Source: Eubacteriales bacterium (GTDB lineage: Bacteria > Bacillota > Clostridia > Oscillospirales > CAG-272). Taken from it: DNA of 17,171 bases. The notes under the pieces were generated by a model, which made no database searches, had not been told where the DNA came from, and saw only the letters and a program-made list of their open reading frames with translations. Location: the NCBI GenBank assembly GCA_028709565.1, contig JAQVWU010000019.1, forward strand, positions 1 to 17,171, read 5' to 3'. Of this stretch, positions 14,141 through 17,171 are shown piece after piece. Made by a program: the position numbers and the translations under genes. Every line of letters begins with the position of its first letter. Within the stretch, counting starts at the first letter, position 1.

Positions 14141-14740
14141 ATGAAAAAGCATGAGAAGACGTGGGAAAAGTTATTAAATATGAATACCGCGGGACGGGAC
14201 GATACCTGGTCAGACCAGTACTTTTACCCGTATGAACCGACACCTTACCCCGTGCTGGAACGATTGGCCGACAGTGAATTAATAATAAAAAACGATGTGG
14301 TTTTGGACTACGGATGCGGAAAGGGGCGCGTGGGGTTTTTCCTTTCATATCAGACCCGGGCTAATTCCATCGGTATAGAATATGATGAAAGACTTTATGC
14401 GGTTGCGGCCGAAAATCTAAAAACAGCCGTTTCAGCTGACCGTGTCCGCTTTTTTATGCAGAATGCGGAAGATTACGAAGTTCCGCCGGAGGTGAACAGG
14501 TGTTATTTTTTCAATCCGTTTTCGGTAGAAATATTTCAAAAGGTGATGGCAAGAATCATTGAGTCCTGTTATAATGAACCGAGGGAGATATTATTGTTTT
14601 TCTACTATCCTTCAAATGAATATCTGACGTATCTTATGACGGTAGATAATCTGGAGTTTATGGATGAAATTGATTGCAGAGATTTGTTTGACGGAGACAA
14701 TCCAAGAGAACGGATTATGATATTTCGGATTTTAATTTAG
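14141..14740 (+). CDS. SAM-dependent methyltransferase-like protein, copy 2 (intact)
   Basis: This 199-residue protein is the intact paralogue of the gene at 6418. From TPYPVLERLADSELI onwards the two agree in about 76% of 162 positions. SAM motif I is DYGCGKG (56-62), followed by GIEYDE as the acidic residue after strand 2, AEDYEVPPEVNRCYFFNPFS around motif IV, and LLFFYYPS as a late strand. The N-terminus MKKHEKTWEKLLNMNTAGRDD corresponds to the frameshifted piece of copy 1. ATG 14141 lacks a strong ribosome binding site; a good AGGAGGAG at 14107-14114 lies too far upstream. It follows the SDR by 47 bases on the same strand. Methyl acceptor unknown; the conserved CYFFNPFS may define a distinct family. 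Confidence 0.82.
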   Translation: MKKHEKTWEKLLNMNTAGRDDTWSDQYFYPYEPTPYPVLERLADSELIIKNDVVLDYGCGKGRVGFFLSYQTRANSIGIEYDERLYAVAAENLKTAVSADRVRFFMQNAEDYEVPPEVNRCYFFNPFSVEIFQKVMARIIESCYNEPREILLFFYYPSNEYLTYLMTVDNLEFMDEIDCRDLFDGDNPRERIMIFRILI

Positions 14741-14862
14741 GCGTTAAACAGACATGTTTAAACAAAAAATTAAGGCATATCTTTGAATTAAGGCGGATTT
14801 TTGTTTGAATATCAGAGCAAGGCAAACTACAATACAAAAATACGGCAAACGGAGCTGCAGCT

Positions 14863-15780
14863 ATGTTTATTAATCCTATTATCAGCAAAGGCGCGGACCC
14901 CTGGGTAATCCGACACAATGGTTTTTATTATTACTGTTATACCGGCGGCAGATCAATCTGCGTTAAAAGGGCTGATAGTTTACATGAAATCGGTAAATAC
15001 GAGGCAATAACGGTCTGGCATGCCCCTGATTCCGGACCCTATTCCAGGGAAATCTGGGCGCCCGAACTGCACTTTCTGGCTGGGAAGTGGTATATCTATT
15101 TTGCGGCGGATGACGGAGATAACTTCAATCACCGCATGTATGTGCTGGAGGGGATTTCCGGAGACCCCCAGGGCGTCTATGCATTCAAAGGTAAAATCCA
15201 TGACCCTTCGGACAAATGGGCCATTGACGGAACGGTTTACACGGATGACGCGGGAAAGCATTATTTCATCTGGTCAGGCTGGGAAGGGGATGTCAATGTC
15301 CGGCAGGATATTTATATCGCCCCTATGAGCAGCCCGCTGGCGATTTGCGGGAATCGAATTATGCTTTCATACCCTTCGGAACCCTGGGAAACCATCGGAA
15401 CACCGGCGGTAAACGAAGGACCCCAAATATTGATTAAAGATAAAACCGTTCATATCATATACTCCGCAAGCGGAAGCTGGACCGACGATTACTGCCTGGG
15501 CAGACTGACCCTGACGGGAGATAATCCCATGGAAGCGGCGGCCTGGAAGAAGTCCGGACCCGTATTTTCCAAGGCAAAAAAAGCCTACGGACCCGGGCAT
15601 GCTTCCTTTGTGAAATCGCCCGACGGAAAACAGGATTGGATTGCGTATCATGCCTGTCTGGTTTCGGGCGCGGGCTGGGCGGGCCGCAGTGTCCGTATAC
15701 AGAGATTTCAATGGAATCAGGACGGAACACCTGATTTTGGAACTCCGCTTATCGGTATCCCTCTGGAAGAGCCTTCATAA
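14863..15780 (+). CDS. Glycoside hydrolase family 43
   Basis: The 305-residue product is a five-bladed beta-propeller enzyme of GH43, which cleaves arabinose or xylose residues from plant polysaccharides by inversion. The three catalytic acids are recognisable: Asp12 in GADPWV (general base), Asp122 in WAIDGTVY (pKa modulator) and Glu185 in NEGPQIL (general acid). IWAPELHFLAGKWYIYFAADDG is the standard blade-2 sequence, and GPGHASFVKSPDGKQDWIAYHA the blade-5 sequence. ATG 14863 has GGAG at 14851-14854. No signal peptide and no carbohydrate-binding module are present, so it likely acts on imported oligosaccharides. Exact specificity (arabinofuranosidase or xylosidase) cannot be told. A strong terminator follows at 15853. 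Confidence 0.92.
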   Translation: MFINPIISKGADPWVIRHNGFYYYCYTGGRSICVKRADSLHEIGKYEAITVWHAPDSGPYSREIWAPELHFLAGKWYIYFAADDGDNFNHRMYVLEGISGDPQGVYAFKGKIHDPSDKWAIDGTVYTDDAGKHYFIWSGWEGDVNVRQDIYIAPMSSPLAICGNRIMLSYPSEPWETIGTPAVNEGPQILIKDKTVHIIYSASGSWTDDYCLGRLTLTGDNPMEAAAWKKSGPVFSKAKKAYGPGHASFVKSPDGKQDWIAYHACLVSGAGWAGRSVRIQRFQWNQDGTPDFGTPLIGIPLEEPS

Positions 15781-15804
15781 TATTTTTGAGGATTTAAACT
15801 ACAG

Positions 15805-15822
15805 TTACGGGTATTCCCGTAA
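15805..15822. repeat. Small hairpin downstream of GH43 gene
   Basis: TTACGGG (15805-15811) and CCCGTAA (15816-15822) form a 7-bp stem with a TATT loop. No T-run follows. It may add stability to the mRNA end ahead of the terminator at 15853. Confidence 0.5.
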
Positions 15823-15852
15823 TAATTCCGGTATACCATACTATTAAATGCC

Positions 15853-15882
15853 AACCCGGTTTTCCTGCCGGGTTCTTTTTTT
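15853..15882 (+). terminator. Intrinsic terminator after the GH43 gene
   Basis: AACCCGG (15853-15859) pairs with CCGGGTT (15868-15874) around an 8-nt loop and is followed by C then seven Ts. This is a typical rho-independent terminator and separates the GH43 gene from the phosphate transporter. Confidence 0.88.
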
Positions 15883-15968
15883 AACGGGTGAGAACGATTA
15901 AAGCAAAGTAATTTTTACATAATAAATTAAAATATTAACTATTTAGATAATAAATTATATAAAAACCG

Positions 15969-15977
15969 TGTTATAAT
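15969..15977 (+). promoter_or_regulatory. Extended -10 promoter for the phosphate transporter
   Basis: TGTTATAAT at 15969-15977 is a perfect TATAAT with the TGn extension, in an A+T-rich region. No good -35 is seen, as is common with extended -10 promoters. Transcription would start near 15984 and give a ~100-nt leader. No clear Pho box is visible. Confidence 0.5.
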
Positions 15978-16027
15978 TAAAATATACATTTAATTTACGA
16001 TAAAATGTATTAAGAAATATTTTTCTG

Positions 16028-16042
16028 ACCGGGCATGCCGGT
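16028..16042 (+). promoter_or_regulatory. Small hairpin in the leader of the phosphate transporter gene
   Basis: ACCGG and CCGGT (5 bp) enclose GCATG, with the palindrome GGCATGCC inside, about 40 bases before the start codon. It is too small to be called a riboswitch. Confidence 0.35.
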
Positions 16043-16083
16043 ATTTCAGGAAAAATTATAAAACGGAAAGGGTGATACGCCGA

Positions 16084-17136
16084 TTGGAAATTGAATTTTC
16101 ATGGTTTATAAATCAGGTTTTTTCCAATCCTATTTTATTTGTTACGGTATTGCTGACAATTGGTGTCATATTTGTCAACGGATGGACCGACGCGCCCAAC
16201 GCTATCGCGACTTGTATCGCAACCCGCGCAATGTCCCCCAGGGCAGCGGTAATGATGGCGGCTGTATTCAACTTTTTGGGTGTTTTGGTGATGACCCTTA
16301 TAAACGCAACCGTCGCGATGACCATTAAAAACATGGTAAATTTCAGCGGCAATACCGACGAAGCGATTATCGCGTTATGCGCGGCGCTGGTCGCGATTAT
16401 AATCTGGGCGACTGCCGCCTGGTATTTCGGTATTCCGACAAGCGAAAGTCACGCTTTAATAGCCGGTCTTTCGGGTTCCGCCATCGCCCTGCACAACGGA
16501 ATGAGCGGAATAAACGGCGGCGAATGGGTCACGGTGCTATACGGACTTGTTCTGTCAACGTTGCTCGGTTTCGGGAGCGGTTATCTCTTCACTAAAATAA
16601 CCATGTTTCTGTTCAGAAACACCGACAGAAGAAAAACGACCGGTTTCTTTAAAAACGCTCAGATATTCGGCGGGGCTTCAATGGCTTTCATGCACGGAGC
16701 CCAGGACGGTCAGAAATTTATAGGCGTTCTTATTCTGGGCGTTTACCTTGTCAACGGAAGCGACACCACCGGCAACGCAATAATCCCGTTATGGATGATG
16801 ATTCTTTGCTCCGTGGTTATGGCGGTCGGCACCTCGGTAGGGGGTTATAAAATTATCAAAGCGGTCGGAATGGATATGGTTAAACTCGAAAAGTATCAGG
16901 GTTTTACCGCCGATCTGGCTGCCGCGTCCTGTCTGCTGCTGTCCTCTGTTTTAGGCATACCTGTCAGCACAACGCACACCAAAACAACCGCGGTGATGGG
17001 CGTGGGAGCAACCAAGCGTATGTCCGCCGTCAATCTGGCGGTTGTCAAGGATATGGTATTAACCTGGATATTAACCTTTCCGGGATGCGGCCTGATCGGT
17101 TATTTAATGACCAAGTTGTTTTTGTTGATTTTTTAA
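16084..17136 (+). CDS. PiT-family inorganic phosphate transporter
   Basis: The start is probably TTG 16084, eight or nine bases after AAGGGTG; the GTG at 16072 overlaps that site. The 350-residue integral membrane protein has about ten hydrophobic segments. The first PiT signature is VNGWTDAPNAIATCIATRAM (31-50, with Asn32, Asp36 and Asn39), and the second, in the other inverted half, is FMHGAQDGQKFIGVLIL. PTSESHALIAGLSGSAIA and PVSTTHTKTTAVMGVGA are the paired conserved half-helices. Such proteins import phosphate (or metal-phosphate) using Na+ or H+ gradients. The length matches compact bacterial members. The usual PhoU-like (DUF47) partner is not in view and may lie beyond the window. The gene stands alone between the terminator at 15853 and the window end. 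Confidence 0.94.
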   Translation: MEIEFSWFINQVFSNPILFVTVLLTIGVIFVNGWTDAPNAIATCIATRAMSPRAAVMMAAVFNFLGVLVMTLINATVAMTIKNMVNFSGNTDEAIIALCAALVAIIIWATAAWYFGIPTSESHALIAGLSGSAIALHNGMSGINGGEWVTVLYGLVLSTLLGFGSGYLFTKITMFLFRNTDRRKTTGFFKNAQIFGGASMAFMHGAQDGQKFIGVLILGVYLVNGSDTTGNAIIPLWMMILCSVVMAVGTSVGGYKIIKAVGMDMVKLEKYQGFTADLAAASCLLLSSVLGIPVSTTHTKTTAVMGVGATKRMSAVNLAVVKDMVLTWILTFPGCGLIGYLMTKLFLLIF

Positions 17137-17148
17137 ACCGGAACCGCA

Positions 17149-17171
17149 GATAGTTGATAGTTGATAGTTGA
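17149..17171. repeat. Heptanucleotide tandem repeat GATAGTT
   Basis: GATAGTT is repeated three times and continues for two bases to the window edge. Such short tandem heptamers vary in copy number by replication slippage. The array may be longer than what is seen here. Confidence 0.7.

Noticed and set aside
14744..14761. Terminator after methyltransferase copy 2 (TTAAACA/TGTTTAA)
   Set aside because: A pairing exists, but it is all weak A-T pairs and no T-run follows, so termination is not supported.

Overview
This is a 17.2 kb stretch of accessory chromosome, most likely from an anaerobic member of the Bacillota (Clostridia). That placement is an inference. It rests on strong AGGAGG-type ribosome binding sites, several TTG starts, A+T-rich spacers, the SatD/DUF3307 pair and clostridial-looking carbohydrate enzymes. 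Gene density and base composition are uneven. Some genes are rich in G and C (glycoside hydrolases, SDR, nitroreductase, PiT transporter). Others are clearly A+T-rich (first GNAT, DUF4275-like protein, SatD/DUF3307). This suggests a patchwork of older and newly arrived pieces.

Layout. (a) 1-1164 is wreckage: a terminal hairpin, an internally deleted IS256-family transposase, a short DEAH-helicase fragment joined to it, and, on the opposite strand, the C-terminal end of a DUF499 ATPase. Helicase and DUF499 genes commonly occur together in defence islands, so this looks like a scrambled defence operon. (b) 1202-4177 is a large SF2 helicase with a possible C-terminal nuclease-like region. It is split by one in-frame TAA at 2477-2479. 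(c) 4178-4515 is non-coding and holds degenerate direct repeats. (d) 4516-7405 is a run of small orphan enzymes: two GNAT acetyltransferases, a P-loop kinase-like protein, a methyltransferase with a frameshifted N-terminus, and an esterase remnant. (e) 7454-9742 is a large clan GH-A (GH42-like) glycoside hydrolase. (f) 9846-10863 is a DUF4275-like protein coupled to a nitroreductase. (g) 10864-11320 is non-coding, with a possible recombinase remnant and a promoter followed by a hairpin leader. (h) 11321-12908 is a SatD-family / DUF3307 two-gene operon bordered by AGCAACC-containing repeats. (i) 13083-17136 holds an atypical SDR, a second copy of the methyltransferase (about 76% identical to the first), a GH43 hydrolase with a good terminator, and a PiT phosphate transporter.

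How it fits together. No single pathway runs through the window. The two glycoside hydrolases indicate use of plant or host glycans. Nearly all other genes are single-gene units with their own ribosome binding sites. The most interesting unit is SatD-DUF3307. The first protein carries cyclase-like sequence signatures (an early Asp and a Gly-Asp motif) plus a C-terminal helix-turn-helix. The second is a multi-pass membrane protein with repeated His/Asp residues in or near its membrane segments. The pair sits behind a promoter and hairpin leader and is bordered by related repeats, so it could be a mobile nucleotide-sensing or signalling cassette. That function is a hypothesis. Both window ends are repetitive (a hairpin at the start, a heptanucleotide repeat at the end).
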